Shown: positions 43,640-54,545, counted from the first letter of the stretch. The stretch: DNA of 64,000 nt from Herminiimonas sp. KBW02 (GCF_003852535.1 NZ_QAJP01000008.1:130013-194012); one strand, 5' to 3'. Notes: generated from the sequence alone by a model not told the origin. Program-made: numbers and translations.

Positions 43640-44200
43640 TTATGGGTAAATAAGCGAATAGACGACCGAAGACGTCAGCGCACCCGGCGCAGGATTCGCT
43701 GCAGCAGCGTAGTACTCAACCCAGTACTGCAAATTGGCGGTACCTGCTGTCGTGTTGATGTCGAAGTAATGAATGTTTTGCGACGCGACATCCGCACCAA
43801 GCATGACTGGCGTAGTGTCGCCATAGTTAAGAATCTGCAGCTCCACGCCTGTCAGCGTGGTCTTCAAACGGCCGTTCGAAGTAACATTACCGCCGCCTTC
43901 AAAGTGCGTACCGACCTTCTTCACTGGAGCCGGCGCACCTCCCGGATCATCCATAAGGCAACCGGTCAACTGAAAGCCAAACGGCATACGTCCAGCCACT
44001 GCACCTACCGCCTTCAACTCATCCTTGGCCACTGACGGCAAGGTTACGGTCGGATTGGCCCCCGCTCCACCTGCGCTTACGACGCAAGTGGAAGCGCTGA
44101 TCGAACCGGTGAAATTGACTGTCCCGGTAGCGGCCTGCGCCGCATTAATGGACATGCAAGCCAGGCCCGCAACAGAAGCCATAAGCAATACTTTTTTCAT
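43640..44200 (-). CDS. major fimbrial subunit (type 1 pilin family)
   Basis: 186 aa from ATG 44200 (MKKVLLMASV). The signal peptide ends near AAQA-ATG. The mature N-terminus TGTVNFTGSISASTCVV carries the donor-strand segment and first Cys. The second Cys is in LTGCLMDDPGG. The C-terminus ends in SSVVYSLIYP, with an aromatic penultimate region read by the chaperone. First gene of the operon, so probably the most strongly expressed. Gly-rich loops near 48-55 and 100-110 are unusual but do not break the frame. Confidence 0.9.
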   Translation of the reverse strand: MKKVLLMASVAGLACMSINAAQAATGTVNFTGSISASTCVVSAGGAGANPTVTLPSVAKDELKAVGAVAGRMPFGFQLTGCLMDDPGGAPAPVKKVGTHFEGGGNVTSNGRLKTTLTGVELQILNYGDTTPVMLGADVASQNIHYFDINTTAGTANLQYWVEYYAAAANPAPGALTSSVVYSLIYP

Positions 44201-44793
44201 TATTAAACTCACTTTTCCTTGAAATAAATTTCGGGAGCATGCGTCCCATTTTTAAAAACATGCACATACAGCAGATAAACAAAGCAATCTTTTTTACATC
44301 GCAACTCCTTAACTCAAGAATTTCAACAAAAATTTCCAAGACACAACAAATGTGTCCATGCAGAAATATTAGAGATCGTTTAAAAAATTAGTTCCAGAAA
44401 ATTAGACGAAGATAGGCATTAAATTGCGCAAAATCACGCACATATAAGCGCTTTTAGGAACGATAGTACAAAGCTGTAAAATTTACACGCTAGATCGTTG
44501 AGGCAAAATTAGGAAAATGCCTACAGACCAGAAAGAAGATTAGTGGCGAAATATTGCCCTTTTTGCATTCTGACGAAATACCTCACCCATCGCCCAAAGA
44601 CATCTTGCGGGATGAAATTCAGGCACACATCAAGATCAACAAAGGATGGGAATCGGAAGCGAGCCCAAACAAGACTGATTGGGAGCATTTCAAAAGGACT
44701 TGAGCACAAGAAAATTCAAATACGCCATTCACAGACCATGAGTCCGATCCTAAATCGAATTCGCTGCGCTGAATTAGGGACAAATCTCAAACT

Positions 44794-44833
44794 AGATGTG
44801 TAAGAAGGTTCTTCTATGTGAAAAAACACATCT
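44794..44833. repeat. nested inverted repeats, alternative hairpins
   Basis: Outer arms AGATGTGT (44794-44801) and ACACATCT (44826-44833). Inside lies AGAAG-GTT-CTTCT (44803-44815), and a competing ATGTG/CACAT pair (44816-44820 and 44827-44831) has an A-rich loop. Mutually exclusive folds resemble an attenuator but no clear leader gene is seen. Confidence 0.3.
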
Positions 44834-45229
44834 TTATTAGGTGCGCACCAGGCATTGCGCCCGGCAGCAGCAGACAAGAGGCCTCACTACAAACAAAAAA
44901 ACAGACCGGTCGACGCACTCACAGAATCGTGACGGAAATGGGCAAGCTGACGCCAGCCTTGCAGCATCAATACCCCGCGATCAGGCCGCAAACTGCTGAA
45001 CAAAGCTTACGGGCATATCGCATCACGCCGCATATGGCAGCGGCGATTTTCTCTACGAATTTGCGCGCGTTAACGAGTGACAAAAAGGTATAGGAACAAG
45101 AACGGATTTTGAAACAGATGCGCATTAACTAATGCACAGGGGGACGCGAACTAAAGCGTGACTTCGTATCAGCTTCAGCATGCCTGGGGAATGCAAATAC
45201 TCAGTAGCGACTACAAAAAGTACAGACGT

Positions 45230-45253
45230 AAAAAAAGGGCATAAGCCCTTTTT
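45230..45253 (-). terminator. terminator of the downstream tRNA-Gly copy
   Basis: Stem AAAAAGGGC/GCCCTTTTT (45232-45240 and 45245-45253) with a 4-nt loop and a T-run on the minus strand, 36 bp past the tRNA. Confidence 0.75.
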
Positions 45254-45289
45254 ATATTTGCTACAGCTTGCCATCTCTGGCTTAAAAAC

Positions 45290-45365
45290 TGGAGCGGGAG
45301 AAGAGTCTCGAACTCTCGACCTCAACCTTGGCAAGGTTGCGCTCTACCAACTGAGCTACTCCCGC
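45290..45365 (-). tRNA. tRNA-Gly (anticodon GCC), copy 2
   Basis: 76 nt including encoded CCA. The acceptor GCGGGAG pairs with CTCCCGC, the anticodon loop is CTTGCCAAG and the T-arm is GAGTTCGAGACTC. Identical to the copy at 45453-45528. Confidence 0.97.
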
Positions 45366-45412
45366 ATATTTCTGCTACCACTACTAAAACCATTTGAATG
45401 ACGTTGTCACTC

Positions 45413-45441
45413 AATAAAAAAAGAAGCCTGTGCGGCTCCTT
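45413..45441 (-). terminator. terminator between the two tRNA-Gly genes
   Basis: On the minus strand AAGGAGCC pairs with GGCTTCTT (45434-45441 and 45421-45428, one G-U), followed by a T-rich tract. It separates the two tRNA copies, so each may be ended independently. Confidence 0.6.
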
Positions 45442-45452
45442 TTAAAAACCTC

Positions 45453-45528
45453 TGGAGCGGGAGAAGAGTCTCGAACTCTCGACCTCAACCTTGGCAAGGT
45501 TGCGCTCTACCAACTGAGCTACTCCCGC
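45453..45528 (-). tRNA. tRNA-Gly (anticodon GCC), copy 1
   Basis: 76-nt cloverleaf with CCA, identical in sequence to copy 2 and 163 bp from it. It follows pgsA, a common arrangement in betaproteobacteria. Confidence 0.97.
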
Positions 45529-45591
45529 ATCAACAACAGGTGCACATTATAGAGGAATGCCTTTGCATGTCAAGCGTTCCGCGCAGCAAAA

Positions 45592-46179
45592 TTACAATAA
45601 ATGCCCTGCGCTTTCTTTAATCAGTGGCCAGGCCTTACGCAGATAATAAAACATGGACCATACCGTCAACACGGCAGCCACCCATAACAGGATGTCGCCC
45701 CAAAATTGAAGATTGATACCCAGAATGGTTTCGTAGTAAAGCAGCATAGGTATCGCCACCATCTGGGCCATCGTTTTTATCTTGCCCAGGGAACTGACGG
45801 CTACCGATTTGGAGGCGCCGATTTGCGCCATCCACTCACGTAACGCAGAAATCGTAATCTCGCGTCCGATGATGATGAATGCGATGACGGCATTCACGCG
45901 ATTGAGTTCGATCAATACCAGCAATGCGCCGGCGACCATGAGTTTATCCGCGACAGGGTCGAGGAAGGCGCCAAAAGCTGAAGTCTGATTCCAGCGTCGC
46001 GCGAGAAAACCATCTATCCAGTCTGTCAGCGCTGCAACAATAAAAATCAAAGTGGCAGCCAGACCCTGGGTCTTATTAAACGACCCCAACCAGGAATCCG
46101 GAATGTACAGCACGCCGACCATCAGCGGGATCAGCGCGACTCGCAACCAGGTAAGAAGAATAGGAATATTGAAAGGCAT
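45592..46179 (-). CDS. pgsA: CDP-diacylglycerol-glycerol-3-phosphate 3-phosphatidyltransferase
   Basis: Commits CDP-diacylglycerol to phosphatidylglycerol and cardiolipin synthesis in the inner membrane. The CDP-alcohol phosphotransferase motif is complete: DWIDGFLARRWNQTSAFGAF then LDPVADK, with the expected Asp residues. Four or more hydrophobic helices, 195 aa from ATG 46179 (MPFNIPILLTWLR). An earlier in-frame ATG (46221) would add a hydrophilic leader not typical of the family. It follows uvrC by 55 bp and precedes the tRNA-Gly genes, an old conserved order. Confidence 0.95.
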   Translation of the reverse strand: MPFNIPILLTWLRVALIPLMVGVLYIPDSWLGSFNKTQGLAATLIFIVAALTDWIDGFLARRWNQTSAFGAFLDPVADKLMVAGALLVLIELNRVNAVIAFIIIGREITISALREWMAQIGASKSVAVSSLGKIKTMAQMVAIPMLLYYETILGINLQFWGDILLWVAAVLTVWSMFYYLRKAWPLIKESAGHLL

Positions 46180-46234
46180 ATCAAACTTTACATTTTCATG
46201 AATGTGCGCAGGCATTTGCATGCGCCCCCGTAAT

Positions 46235-48091
46235 CTAATGCAATTGCTTGTAAATGTCTTCAGCCAATTGCCTTGAAATACCTTCGACCGAAGCTAAATC
46301 CTCAATACTGGCGTCCACCACGCCCCGCAAGCCGCCAAAGCGTGCCAGCAGCTTTTGTCGACGCTTGGCACCAATTCCCTCAATCTCTTCCAGCCGCGAG
46401 GTCTGGCGTGCCTTGGCGCGCTTGGCACGCATGCCTGTGATCGCAAAGCGATGCGCCTCATCACGTATCTGGGCAATCAGCATCAGTGCCCCCGACTCCT
46501 TGCCCAACTCCTGCTCGGCACGACCATCAACGAAAACCAGCGTCTCGAGCCCCACCTTGCGGCCCTCGCCTTTGGCGACACCAACGATCAGGCTGATATC
46601 CAGCCCCAGCTCGACAAATACCTGGCGCGCCATTTCGACCTGGCCTTTGCCGCCATCGATCAACACCACATCTGGCATCACGCCATCGCCATTCGCCACC
46701 TTTTCATAGCGGCGCATGAGTACCTGACGCATCGCGGCATAGTCGTCACCTGGCGTAATGTCGTTGATGTTGTAGCGCCGATACTCACCATTCTGCATCG
46801 CATGATGATGGAACACCACGCAGGACGCCTGCGTGGCCTCGCCCTGAGTATGACTGATATCGAAACACTCGACACGAAAGCTTTCCAGATCCGGTACGTC
46901 TATGCCCAGGGCGTCGACCAGCATGCGCGTGCGTGCCTGTTGCGAGCCCTGCTCCGACAACAGACGCGCCAATGATATCTCGGCGCCTTTGTGCGCCATC
47001 TCCAGCCACTGGCGACGCTGGCCTTGCGGCTGGAACACCAGGTTGATGCGATGGCCGCATTGCTCCATCAGCGCCAGCATCAGTTCCGGCTCATCCATCT
47101 CGGTATTCAGGATCAGCGTACCGGGTATGAACTTATCGATGTAATGCTGCGCGAGGAACGCCTTGATTACTTCGCTGGCGATCGACTCTTCCGGACTGGT
47201 CAGTGCGTTGTCAACATGTGTCGGAAAGTAAGCCCGGTCACCTAAATGACGACCGCCACGCACCATCGCCAGGTTGACACAGGCGCGACCGCCTTGCACC
47301 ACCACCGCAATGATGTCGATGTCGGCGTCACTGCCGGTCTCCATGCTTTGCTGATGCAGCACACGCGACAAGGCATTGATCTGGTTACGCACGACGGCAG
47401 CCTGTTCGAACTTCAGCTCTTCCGCATACGCCAGCATCTTGCCTTGCAGGGTTTCCAGCACTTCGCTCTGGCGGCCGCGCAGGAATTTGGCGGCATTTTC
47501 CACATCCAGTGCGTAGTCTTCCTTGCTAATGTAGTTGACGCAAGGACCGCTGCAACGATGGATCTGATGTAGCAGGCACGGACGAGTACGATTGGCAAAG
47601 ACCGAATCTTCACAGGTACGCAGCAAAAAAACTTTCTGCAATATCTGCATCGACTCCTTCACTGCCCAGCCGCTGGGGAACGGACCGAAGTATTGATTCT
47701 TCTTGTCCACCGCGCCACGGTAATAAGCCATGCGCGGATATTCCTGCCCGGTGATTTTCAGGTAAGGGTAAGACTTATCATCGCGAAACAAAATGTTGTA
47801 ACGCGGCTGCAAAGTCTTGATGAGATTATTTTCCAGCAGCAAAGCCTCGGCCTCGCTGCGCGTCACCGTCGTCTCCAGCCGCGCAATGCGCTCCACCATC
47901 AGCGCAGTGCGCGGGCTCGCCAGGTTCTTCAGAAAATAACTGGAAACACGCTTCTTCAGATCGCGTGCTTTACCGACGTACAGCAAATTATCTTCGGCAT
48001 CGAAATAGCGATACACGCCGGGTAAATTCGGCAGTTTCGCAACCGTTTCCAGCACGATTGCCCGCGGATCTGGTGCGTCGGTTTCAGACAT
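46235..48091 (-). CDS. uvrC: excinuclease ABC subunit C
   Basis: Nucleotide-excision-repair nuclease that cuts on both sides of UvrB-marked lesions. The GIY-YIG 3'-incision domain is at the N-terminus ([20 protein letters not shown]). The UvrB-interacting UVR motif is at about 205-235 ([21 protein letters not shown]). The RNase H-like 5'-incision domain contains [20 protein letters not shown] and [10 protein letters not shown]. Tandem helix-hairpin-helix motifs close the protein ([26 protein letters not shown]). At 618 residues it is full length. Confidence 0.97.
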   Translation of the reverse strand: MSETDAPDPRAIVLETVAKLPNLPGVYRYFDAEDNLLYVGKARDLKKRVSSYFLKNLASPRTALMVERIARLETTVTRSEAEALLLENNLIKTLQPRYNILFRDDKSYPYLKITGQEYPRMAYYRGAVDKKNQYFGPFPSGWAVKESMQILQKVFLLRTCEDSVFANRTRPCLLHQIHRCSGPCVNYISKEDYALDVENAAKFLRGRQSEVLETLQGKMLAYAEELKFEQAAVVRNQINALSRVLHQQSMETGSDADIDIIAVVVQGGRACVNLAMVRGGRHLGDRAYFPTHVDNALTSPEESIASEVIKAFLAQHYIDKFIPGTLILNTEMDEPELMLALMEQCGHRINLVFQPQGQRRQWLEMAHKGAEISLARLLSEQGSQQARTRMLVDALGIDVPDLESFRVECFDISHTQGEATQASCVVFHHHAMQNGEYRRYNINDITPGDDYAAMRQVLMRRYEKVANGDGVMPDVVLIDGGKGQVEMARQVFVELGLDISLIVGVAKGEGRKVGLETLVFVDGRAEQELGKESGALMLIAQIRDEAHRFAITGMRAKRAKARQTSRLEEIEGIGAKRRQKLLARFGGLRGVVDASIEDLASVEGISRQLAEDIYKQLH

Positions 48092-48132
48092 GACTAATTA
48101 CGTATGGCCTCAAGACTGGAACAAGTATGCAC

Positions 48133-49206
48133 TCAAGAGGCAGCAAGTGCTTTTGCTGTCTTCTTCGCTGCAAGGTAACGCGCATCCTGCTGCAAGGCAT
48201 CCCAGCTCAATGCCGGTGACTGCGGTGTCAGCGCAGCAATGCGCTGGGCCGACTCTTGGGTCGCTTGGTTGTCCTTGACCTGCAAGCCCGCCAGCAGTTG
48301 ATCTGCCTTGTCCGGAGAATTACAGATCAGTACCATATCGCAACCCGCATTCAATGCCGCATGCGCACCATCGATCACGGTACCGGCGACACTCGCACCT
48401 TCCATGCTGAGGTCGTCGCTGAAGATCAAACCTTGGAAACCAAAATCCTTGCGTAACATGGTCAGCCATTTGCGCGAGAAACCGGCCGGATGTTTATCGA
48501 CTTTCGGATAGATCACATGTGCCGGCATCACACCGGCCAGGCTCAGGCCGAGCCAGTCATATGGTGCGGCATCTTCCGCCAGGATTTGTTTCAGTTCACG
48601 TTCGTCAACCGGGATTTCCAGATGCGAATCCGCTTTGACGAAGCCGTGGCCTGGGAAATGTTTACCGCAGTTGAGCATGCCAGCCAGCATCAAACCATGA
48701 TTCAGGCTTTTTGCCAGCATGGTCACCACACGTGCATCGCGATGGAAGGCGCGGTCACCGATCACACCCGACTCACCGTAGTCCAGATCCAGCACAGGTG
48801 TGAACGACAAATCGACGCCACAAGCACGCAACTCTGCTGCCAATACATAGCCGACATCGGTCGCGGCCTTGGTCGCGGCCAGTACATCCTTGTCCCACAG
48901 CGTACCCAGCTTGCGCATCGCCGGCAAATGGGTAAAGCCATCGGTTTTGAAACGTTGGACGCGTCCGCCTTCATGATCGACTGCAATCACGATACCCGGA
49001 CGTGCTGCATGAATAGCAGCCGTCAACGCGGTCAATTGCGCGCGATCCGTATAGTTGCGCGCAAACAGAATCACACCACCGGTCAGCGGATGCTGGATAC
49101 GACGAATATCGTCTGTATTCAGTGTCGTGCCAACCACGTCCAGCATTACCGGGCCAAATTTTTCTGTAGCATTTATAGCTGCTGTACCTAACACCGCTGC
49201 GTTCAT
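48133..49206 (-). CDS. nagZ: beta-N-acetylhexosaminidase (peptidoglycan recycling)
   Basis: Glycoside hydrolase family 3, cytoplasmic, 357 aa. Removes N-acetylglucosamine from anhydro-muropeptides during wall recycling. The family signature [15 protein letters not shown] holds the catalytic His/Asp loop, and the nucleophile is in [26 protein letters not shown] and [17 protein letters not shown] are further conserved blocks. The ATG overlaps the acpS stop by 4 bp. In species with AmpR-type beta-lactamases its product tunes induction; no such gene is seen here. Confidence 0.95.
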   Translation of the reverse strand: MNAAVLGTAAINATEKFGPVMLDVVGTTLNTDDIRRIQHPLTGGVILFARNYTDRAQLTALTAAIHAARPGIVIAVDHEGGRVQRFKTDGFTHLPAMRKLGTLWDKDVLAATKAATDVGYVLAAELRACGVDLSFTPVLDLDYGESGVIGDRAFHRDARVVTMLAKSLNHGLMLAGMLNCGKHFPGHGFVKADSHLEIPVDERELKQILAEDAAPYDWLGLSLAGVMPAHVIYPKVDKHPAGFSRKWLTMLRKDFGFQGLIFSDDLSMEGASVAGTVIDGAHAALNAGCDMVLICNSPDKADQLLAGLQVKDNQATQESAQRIAALTPQSPALSWDALQQDARYLAAKKTAKALAAS

Positions 49207-49595
49207 TTTTTCTCCACAATCACAAAAGCGACCGCATACTCGACTTCATCCGTAATCGAAACCTGTGCGGTCAGTCCATTTTCCTGCATGAATTCTTCCA
49301 GCTTGCCGCTGGTTACCACGATAGGCTTACCGCTAGGCGCATTCAGTATCTGTGCCGCGCGCCAGGTCATAGGCATGTGTATGCCCAGCCCTATCGCCTT
49401 CGAGAATGCTTCCTTTGCAGCGAAGCGCGTCGCCAGGAAGCGCAAGCCGCGTGCCTCTACCTTGGCTTTGCGTCTATGATATTTCTCCAGCTCTTCCTTG
49501 CCCAGAATGCGCTCGGCAAAACGATCACCATGACGGCCCAGCGCCGCTTCTATGCGATCGATTTTAATAATGTCAGTGCCTACGCCGTATATCAT
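49203..49595 (-). CDS. acpS: holo-[acyl-carrier-protein] synthase
   Basis: Transfers phosphopantetheine from CoA to Ser37 of acyl carrier protein (acpP is at 62518). 130 aa from ATG 49595. Metal and CoA-binding residues: Asp in [13 protein letters not shown] and Glu in [17 protein letters not shown] 49595 overlaps the pdxJ stop by 4 bp; the upstream in-frame codons to 49661 lie inside pdxJ and do not match the family N-terminus MIYGVGTD. The product works as a trimer in the cytoplasm. Confidence 0.96.
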   Translation of the reverse strand: MIYGVGTDIIKIDRIEAALGRHGDRFAERILGKEELEKYHRRKAKVEARGLRFLATRFAAKEAFSKAIGLGIHMPMTWRAAQILNAPSGKPIVVTSGKLEEFMQENGLTAQVSITDEVEYAVAFVIVEKK

Positions 49596-50359
49596 TTTTT
49601 CATTCCGGCCAGGCGTGCGGCGATCATGATCGCTTTCATTTCGCGCACTGCGTTTTGCCAACCGACAAAGACCGCGTGTGCAACGATGGCGTGGCCGATA
49701 TTAAGTTCGGCGATATCCCGGATCGCTGCGATGGCCTGCACATTGGTGTAGTGCAAGCCATGGCCTGCATTGACTTTCAAACCACGTGCGATACCTTCCG
49801 TCACGCCACGCTGCACGCGCTCCAGCTCCGCCTGCTGTTGCTTGGCATCATGCGCATCAGCATAACGGCCGGTGTGCAACTCTATGACTGGCGCACCTGC
49901 TTCAGCCGCCGCCTGAATCTGCTCGGCATCGGCGTCGATAAAGAGACTCACTCGTATGCCTTCCGCTTGCAATTGACGGATTGCGGCAGCAACCACATCG
50001 AAATACTTAACGATATCCAGTCCGCCTTCGGTGGTCACTTCTTCGCGTCGTTCCGGCACCAGGCAAACATCTTGCGGCTTGATACGGCAGGCGAAATCGA
50101 CCATCTCCGTCGTTACTGCCGATTCCAGGTTCATGCGTGTCAACAACCTAGGACGAATCAACTCGACATCCGCATCCTTGATATGGCGGCGGTCTTCGCG
50201 CAAGTGTAGCGTGATCGCATCAGCACCGGCCTCTTCCGCCAGCAAGGCGGCTTGCAGCGGATCCGGATAGACGGTACCGCGCGCATTGCGCAAAGTGGCA
50301 ACGTGGTCGATGTTGATGCCGAGATCGATGATGGTAGAAGCTGGTTGAAGATAGCTCAT
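49592..50359 (-). CDS. pdxJ: pyridoxine 5'-phosphate synthase
   Basis: Condenses 1-deoxy-D-xylulose 5-phosphate with 3-amino-2-oxopropyl phosphate to make pyridoxine phosphate. TIM barrel, 255 aa. Conserved [63 protein letters not shown] and [13 protein letters not shown]. It supplies the PLP cofactor used by the three aminotransferases in this window. Coupled to acpS, with recO 13 bp upstream. Confidence 0.97.
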   Translation of the reverse strand: MSYLQPASTIIDLGINIDHVATLRNARGTVYPDPLQAALLAEEAGADAITLHLREDRRHIKDADVELIRPRLLTRMNLESAVTTEMVDFACRIKPQDVCLVPERREEVTTEGGLDIVKYFDVVAAAIRQLQAEGIRVSLFIDADAEQIQAAAEAGAPVIELHTGRYADAHDAKQQQAELERVQRGVTEGIARGLKVNAGHGLHYTNVQAIAAIRDIAELNIGHAIVAHAVFVGWQNAVREMKAIMIAARLAGMKK

Positions 50360-50372
50360 GGTTGTGGTTCCG

Positions 50373-51248
50373 TTATAGCTGCAGCAAGTCGATCAATATT
50401 TGACGGGTGTTAAGAGGTGCACCATTGAGATGATGCGCCAGCAGGAAACGCATCAGGAATTTACTCTGCGTTTGCGTTTGCGCATCACTGTAATCTTCGT
50501 TTTCCATGTCCAGCAAGGTCTTGCCTGAGACGCGCGGCCAGACATCGGATGGACGTGCAGGACGCGGGCCACGCTCCGGGTCCAGCACATAAATTTGCTC
50601 AAGGGCGATTGCCTTGCCGCTGGCAGCACAAACACGCCAGTCACTGGCGACGCCGGTTTCCTGCAGCAAGGCACGCTCGAATTTGCGCAAGACGATGGCG
50701 GCGGGTTCATCGTGCGCCAACTGGTTCAGGGCACTGATGTAATGATCAAACAAAGCTGGATGCGGATCATCACGCGCCAGCAGTTTCACCAGTAATTCGT
50801 TCAGGTAAAAGCCGCACAGCAAAGCCGACTTCTCCAGCGGCAGCAAACCGCCGACCCACTCGGCCGCAGTCAGCGTACGCACTTCCGCCTTACCGCTCCA
50901 CCCCACCGATAAAGGCTGGAAGGTTTGCAGGACGCCGCGCAATTGCGAATGCGGACGCTTGGCACCCTTGGCGACCAGCGCAATGCGGCCATGATCGCGT
51001 GTAAACACGTCGACGATCAGGCTGGTTTCTTTGTAGGGATAGCTGTGCAGCACAAAACCGGGTTGTCCGGCGATGCGAAATTCTTTTTCGGGATTGCGGG
51101 CACGGCGAGGTGCCGCTTTGGCAGGCTTGGCGACTTTTTCGACTGGTGCAGCAGACGGATCTGCTGCACTTTCTTCTGCACGCAGCGCCGTCTGCTCCCC
51201 GGGTGAAGATTCGTTTTGAGAACTGACGTCGGCGCTGAGTGCAGGCAT
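50373..51248 (-). CDS. recO: DNA repair protein RecO
   Basis: RecFOR pathway factor that helps load RecA on gapped DNA. An OB-fold starts near residue 57 ([42 protein letters not shown]), followed by the helical C-terminal domain ([13 protein letters not shown]). The first 55 or so residues are a low-complexity extension rich in Ala, Glu, Pro and Lys that most RecO proteins lack, bringing the length to 291. No internal ATG offers a shorter start matching the family, so the extension is probably translated. Confidence 0.92.
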   Translation of the reverse strand: MPALSADVSSQNESSPGEQTALRAEESAADPSAAPVEKVAKPAKAAPRRARNPEKEFRIAGQPGFVLHSYPYKETSLIVDVFTRDHGRIALVAKGAKRPHSQLRGVLQTFQPLSVGWSGKAEVRTLTAAEWVGGLLPLEKSALLCGFYLNELLVKLLARDDPHPALFDHYISALNQLAHDEPAAIVLRKFERALLQETGVASDWRVCAASGKAIALEQIYVLDPERGPRPARPSDVWPRVSGKTLLDMENEDYSDAQTQTQSKFLMRFLLAHHLNGAPLNTRQILIDLLQL

Positions 51249-51311
51249 CTTTAATTAGAAATTCATTTCGTCAACAAGCGAACACAACTAGCCACGAAAT
51301 GAATACTCACC

Positions 51312-52214
51312 TTATTCGTATCCGTATGCGCGCAGACCGGCTTCATTATCAGCCCAGCCTGATTTGACCTTGACCCAGATTTCCAGATACACCGGGCCAC
51401 CGAACAGGCGCTCCATATCGAGACGCGCCTGGGTAGAGATATCTTTCAGACGAGCGCCCTTGTTACCGATGACCATGGATTTATGCGTGTCGCGCTCAAC
51501 CAGGATCGCAGCGAATACGCGACGCAGATTGCCTTCGACTTCAAACTTCTCGATCAGCACGGTGCTGGTGTACGGCAATTCATCGCCCACGAAACGGAAT
51601 ACTTTTTCGCGCACGATTTCAGCAGCGAGGAATTTTTCGCTGCGGTCAGTGATGTCGTCTTCACCGAAGACAGGTGGATTTTCCGGCAGATATTTTTTGA
51701 TTTCGCTCTGCAAACCATCCAGCTGGAAACGCAGCTTGGCCGATACCGGCACTACTGCTGCGAAGTCATGCTTGGCGGCGATTTGCTGGGCGAACGGCAG
51801 CAACACTGCTTTGTCCTTGGTGCGATCGGATTTGTTAATCACAAGTATGCAAGGAACGTTTTTCGGGATCAGATCCAGCACTTGCTGATCAGCCTGGCCG
51901 AAGGTACCGGCTTCTATCACGTACAGGATGACGTCCGCGGCAGTCAGCGTATTCGTCACCGTACGATTCAGTGTCTTGTTCAAGGCATTCGCATGGCGCG
52001 TCTGGAAACCAGGCGTGTCGACGTACACAAACTGTGCATCTTCCACAGTCTGGATACCGGTGATGCGATGGCGAGTGGTTTGCGCCTTGCGCGATGTGAT
52101 GCTGACCTTGGCGCCGATCAACTCATTCATCAAAGTCGATTTACCGACGTTAGGGCGACCGACGATCGCGATATAACCGCATCGGAAGTGAGACAGTGCG
52201 GCAGATTCAGTCAT
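51312..52214 (-). CDS. era: GTPase Era
   Basis: Ribosome-associated GTPase for 16S rRNA and 30S maturation. G1 [10 protein letters not shown]2 region [15 protein letters not shown]3 DTPG and G4 NKSD are all present. The C-terminal KH domain contains [37 protein letters not shown]. Full-length at 300 aa. The ATG overlaps the rnc stop by 4 bp, the conserved rnc-era arrangement. Confidence 0.97.
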   Translation of the reverse strand: MTESAALSHFRCGYIAIVGRPNVGKSTLMNELIGAKVSITSRKAQTTRHRITGIQTVEDAQFVYVDTPGFQTRHANALNKTLNRTVTNTLTAADVILYVIEAGTFGQADQQVLDLIPKNVPCILVINKSDRTKDKAVLLPFAQQIAAKHDFAAVVPVSAKLRFQLDGLQSEIKKYLPENPPVFGEDDITDRSEKFLAAEIVREKVFRFVGDELPYTSTVLIEKFEVEGNLRRVFAAILVERDTHKSMVIGNKGARLKDISTQARLDMERLFGGPVYLEIWVKVKSGWADNEAGLRAYGYE

Positions 52215-53179
52215 GCAATTTTGGAATGGGAAGTGGTAGAAGATTTTGTTGCGCCATCATCGGATGCGACATCCGTCGTTTTCGCGGCATCATGCTCGGC
52301 GATCAGACTTTTTTGCCCATCGTTAGTCGGCGCTTCAGTTGATTCAGTGACAGGCTTGATTTCTGCCTTGCCATGTTTGGCGTCAGTTTTTGCAGGTGCC
52401 TTGGCAGCGGTTTTATCCGCTTCGTCCAGTTGCACCGTCGCGATACCGGCCAGCTTCAGTTGTGCGGTACGTGGCTTGGCTTTGCGGCTGGCAGCAGGCG
52501 CTTTGACGAAAGCGGCCTGTACTGCTTCCAGTGCCAGCTTGGCCGCAGCCTGTTCACCGGCGCGACGGCTGCCGCCAGTGCCAAACACCTGGATGTCGAG
52601 CTTGGGTACCAGGCATTCGATTTCGAATTCCTGATTGTGAGCCGCACCATGCGTGGCGACCACATTGTATTGCGGCAAAGCGATTTTTTTACCCTGCAGG
52701 TATTCCTGCAATAAAGTCTTGGCGTCCTTGCCCAGGGTCTTGGGATCGACACTATCGAGTATCGGGATGTAGAGCGCACGGATGACATCGCGTGCGGTAT
52801 CGAAACCGGCATCGAGGAAGATCGCGCCAAACAGCGCTTCCAGCGTATCGGCCAGGATGGATGGACGGCGGAAACCGCCCGATTTCAACTCACCCTCACC
52901 GAGGCGCAGGAACTGCGACAACTCGAGGCGCTGGGCAATTTCGTACAGCGATTGTTGCTTGACCAGATTCGCGCGCAAACGCGATAAGTCGCCTTCGTCT
53001 ATTTTGCTGTAGCGATCAAACAAGAGCGAGGCAACCACGCAATTCAAAATGGAGTCGCCGAGAAACTCGAGACGTTCGTTATGTACACTACCGTGGCTGC
53101 GATGCGTCAAAGCCTGCTGTAACAAGACAGCATCCTTGAAAGTGTGGCCGAGCCGGTTTTGCAATAACGTTAAATCCAT
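52211..53179 (-). CDS. rnc: ribonuclease III with C-terminal extension
   Basis: Cuts double-stranded RNA in rRNA precursors and some mRNAs. The endonuclease domain has the signature [13 protein letters not shown] (about 34-46) and the second acidic site near [13 protein letters not shown]. The dsRNA-binding domain (about 157-227) includes [20 protein letters not shown]. Residues beyond about 230 are a Lys/Ala/Thr/Asp-rich tail of about 90 residues with no clear fold, making the protein 322 aa rather than about 226. Such disordered tails occur in some betaproteobacteria. Confidence 0.95.
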   Translation of the reverse strand: MDLTLLQNRLGHTFKDAVLLQQALTHRSHGSVHNERLEFLGDSILNCVVASLLFDRYSKIDEGDLSRLRANLVKQQSLYEIAQRLELSQFLRLGEGELKSGGFRRPSILADTLEALFGAIFLDAGFDTARDVIRALYIPILDSVDPKTLGKDAKTLLQEYLQGKKIALPQYNVVATHGAAHNQEFEIECLVPKLDIQVFGTGGSRRAGEQAAAKLALEAVQAAFVKAPAASRKAKPRTAQLKLAGIATVQLDEADKTAAKAPAKTDAKHGKAEIKPVTESTEAPTNDGQKSLIAEHDAAKTTDVASDDGATKSSTTSHSKIA

Positions 53180-53212
53180 TTTTCTATCGCTTTTTTCTAT
53201 CGCTTCATCGCC

Positions 53213-53602
53213 TTAAGGTAGAGCTTTCTTTGCCACGCCATTGCCAGTCGAACCCGCGTAATCGATCAGCAAACTGACCGGTCCGCCGAGCGGTATGATT
53301 TTTTGATAAGCAAAGCTGATTTCAGTGTCATCGCCATTCTTGACGATGTCCAGATCCTTACCATCGATCGCATCGATATAACCTACTTCAGCCTGGCGGT
53401 TAAACGCTGCACGCATTTCCGGCACCGAACCACCTGCCGCCTTGACGCTGGCTATCGCCTTCTTAATAGAGAAATACTCAGTCACGGTAGGCGTTACTTT
53501 CATCGCCAATACTGCAATTGCACCTATCACAGCCAACACCACGATCAACCCTACCAGGGTAATGCCTTGTTGATAACGACTGTTCTGCAACGGGTATGCC
53601 AT
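53213..53602 (-). CDS. DUF4845 membrane-anchored protein
   Basis: 129 aa. A single N-terminal membrane helix preceded by QQGITLVG (about 12-37) looks like a type IV pilin-type leader but lacks the downstream pilin pattern. The rest (about 45-125) is the conserved DUF4845 region (VTPTVTEYFSIKKAI, FAYQKIIPLGGPVSLLIDY). It sits between lepB and rnc in most beta- and gammaproteobacteria with this order. Possibly helps signal peptidase or membrane organisation; the function is unknown. Confidence 0.88.
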   Translation of the reverse strand: MAYPLQNSRYQQGITLVGLIVVLAVIGAIAVLAMKVTPTVTEYFSIKKAIASVKAAGGSVPEMRAAFNRQAEVGYIDAIDGKDLDIVKNGDDTEISFAYQKIIPLGGPVSLLIDYAGSTGNGVAKKALP

Positions 53603-53621
53603 GTACGCGCTCCTGATGGAA

Positions 53622-54545
53622 TTACTGGAAATTACCGATACGACCGAGGTTGCTCGGGAAGTTGTTCAGGTTCAACCAGATAAAAAATGCCTTTCCGACA
53701 ATATTTTTATCCGGAACGAAACCCCAGTAACGGCTATCCAGGCTGTTATCCCGATTATCACCCATCATGAAATATTGTCCAGCGGGGACCTTGCAGGTAA
53801 AGCCTTCTACGTCGTAATTACACAATTCCCGGTTCGGGAAGTCGTGCGGATTTGCCACATAGGACGGCGCACGCGGATTATTCAGGATTTGATGGGCGAC
53901 ACCGTTCAAATCTTCGCTCAGATGCTTGGAGTAGCTCAGTGTTTCTTCATCCAGGTAGTCCGGCAAAGGCTTGTAGGACACTGGCTTGCCGTTCACGATC
54001 AGGCGCTTGTTACGGTACGTCACGGTATCACCCGGTACACCAACCACGCGCTTGATGTAGTCCAGTGCCATGTTTTCCGGGTATTTGAAGACCATGACAT
54101 CGCCGCGTTGCGGATTGCCGATATCAATGATTTTTTTGTTGATGATAGGCAAGCGTATGCCGTACTGATATTTGTTGACCAGAATCAGGTCGCCAACTTG
54201 CAGCGTCGGCACCATCGATGTCGATGGAATCTTGAATGGTTCGTACAGGAAGGAACGCAGGAAGAACACCAGCGCAATCACCGGGAAGAAGCTGCCCGAA
54301 TATTCTATCCATGCCGGTTGCCGCAGCAGGCTCGCTTCCAGTGCAGCACGGCCGGTGGTATCCGGCTTAATACCGTCACCTGCCAGCTTGGCATTGCGTG
54401 CATCGTACTCGGCCAGCACTGCGTCTGCCTTGGCACGACGTTGCTTCTTCAGGTACAGCACATCGAGGAACCAGACGACGCCGGTTCCAACCATCAGGAT
54501 GAAAAGAATCAGCGAAAAATTACCTAAGATGTCTTGAAACGTCAT
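53622..54545 (-). CDS. lepB: signal peptidase I
   Basis: Cleaves signal peptides of exported proteins at the outer face of the inner membrane. Two N-terminal membrane segments (about 7-30 and 85-99). Catalytic Ser110 in PSTSMVPTL and general base Lys165 in [11 protein letters not shown], followed by the [15 protein letters not shown] box near the C-terminus. 307 aa. It overlaps lepA by 4 bp, the classical lepA-lepB operon. It would process the fimbrial and TolC-like precursors encoded in the window. Confidence 0.96.
   Translation of the reverse strand: MTFQDILGNFSLILFILMVGTGVVWFLDVLYLKKQRRAKADAVLAEYDARNAKLAGDGIKPDTTGRAALEASLLRQPAWIEYSGSFFPVIALVFFLRSFLYEPFKIPSTSMVPTLQVGDLILVNKYQYGIRLPIINKKIIDIGNPQRGDVMVFKYPENMALDYIKRVVGVPGDTVTYRNKRLIVNGKPVSYKPLPDYLDEETLSYSKHLSEDLNGVAHQILNNPRAPSYVANPHDFPNRELCNYDVEGFTCKVPAGQYFMMGDNRDNSLDSRYWGFVPDKNIVGKAFFIWLNLNNFPSNLGRIGNFQ

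Larger units (their letters stand above)
44201..45289. other. 1.1-kb region without a convincing gene upstream of the fimbrial operon
   Basis: AT-rich in its right-hand part (44201-44520) beside the pilin start, where the fimbrial promoter must lie. Short ORFs of 62-91 codons (for example 44818-45093 plus) lack good starts or recognisable sequence. Nested inverted repeats at 44794-44833 include arms AGATGTGT/ACACATCT around a small inner hairpin. Possibly regulatory DNA plus decayed genes. Confidence 0.5.

Noticed and set aside
44543-45093. Short plus-strand ORFs of 86 and 91 codons upstream of the tRNA-Gly genes
   Set aside because: No ribosome site or family similarity; the second needs a GTG start inside a hairpin. 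Treated as non-coding or decayed.
45290-45528. Tandem tRNA-Gly genes as an integration hotspot with att repeats
   Set aside because: The repeated sequence is just the tRNA genes themselves; no integrase or element boundary is seen in the flanking DNA.
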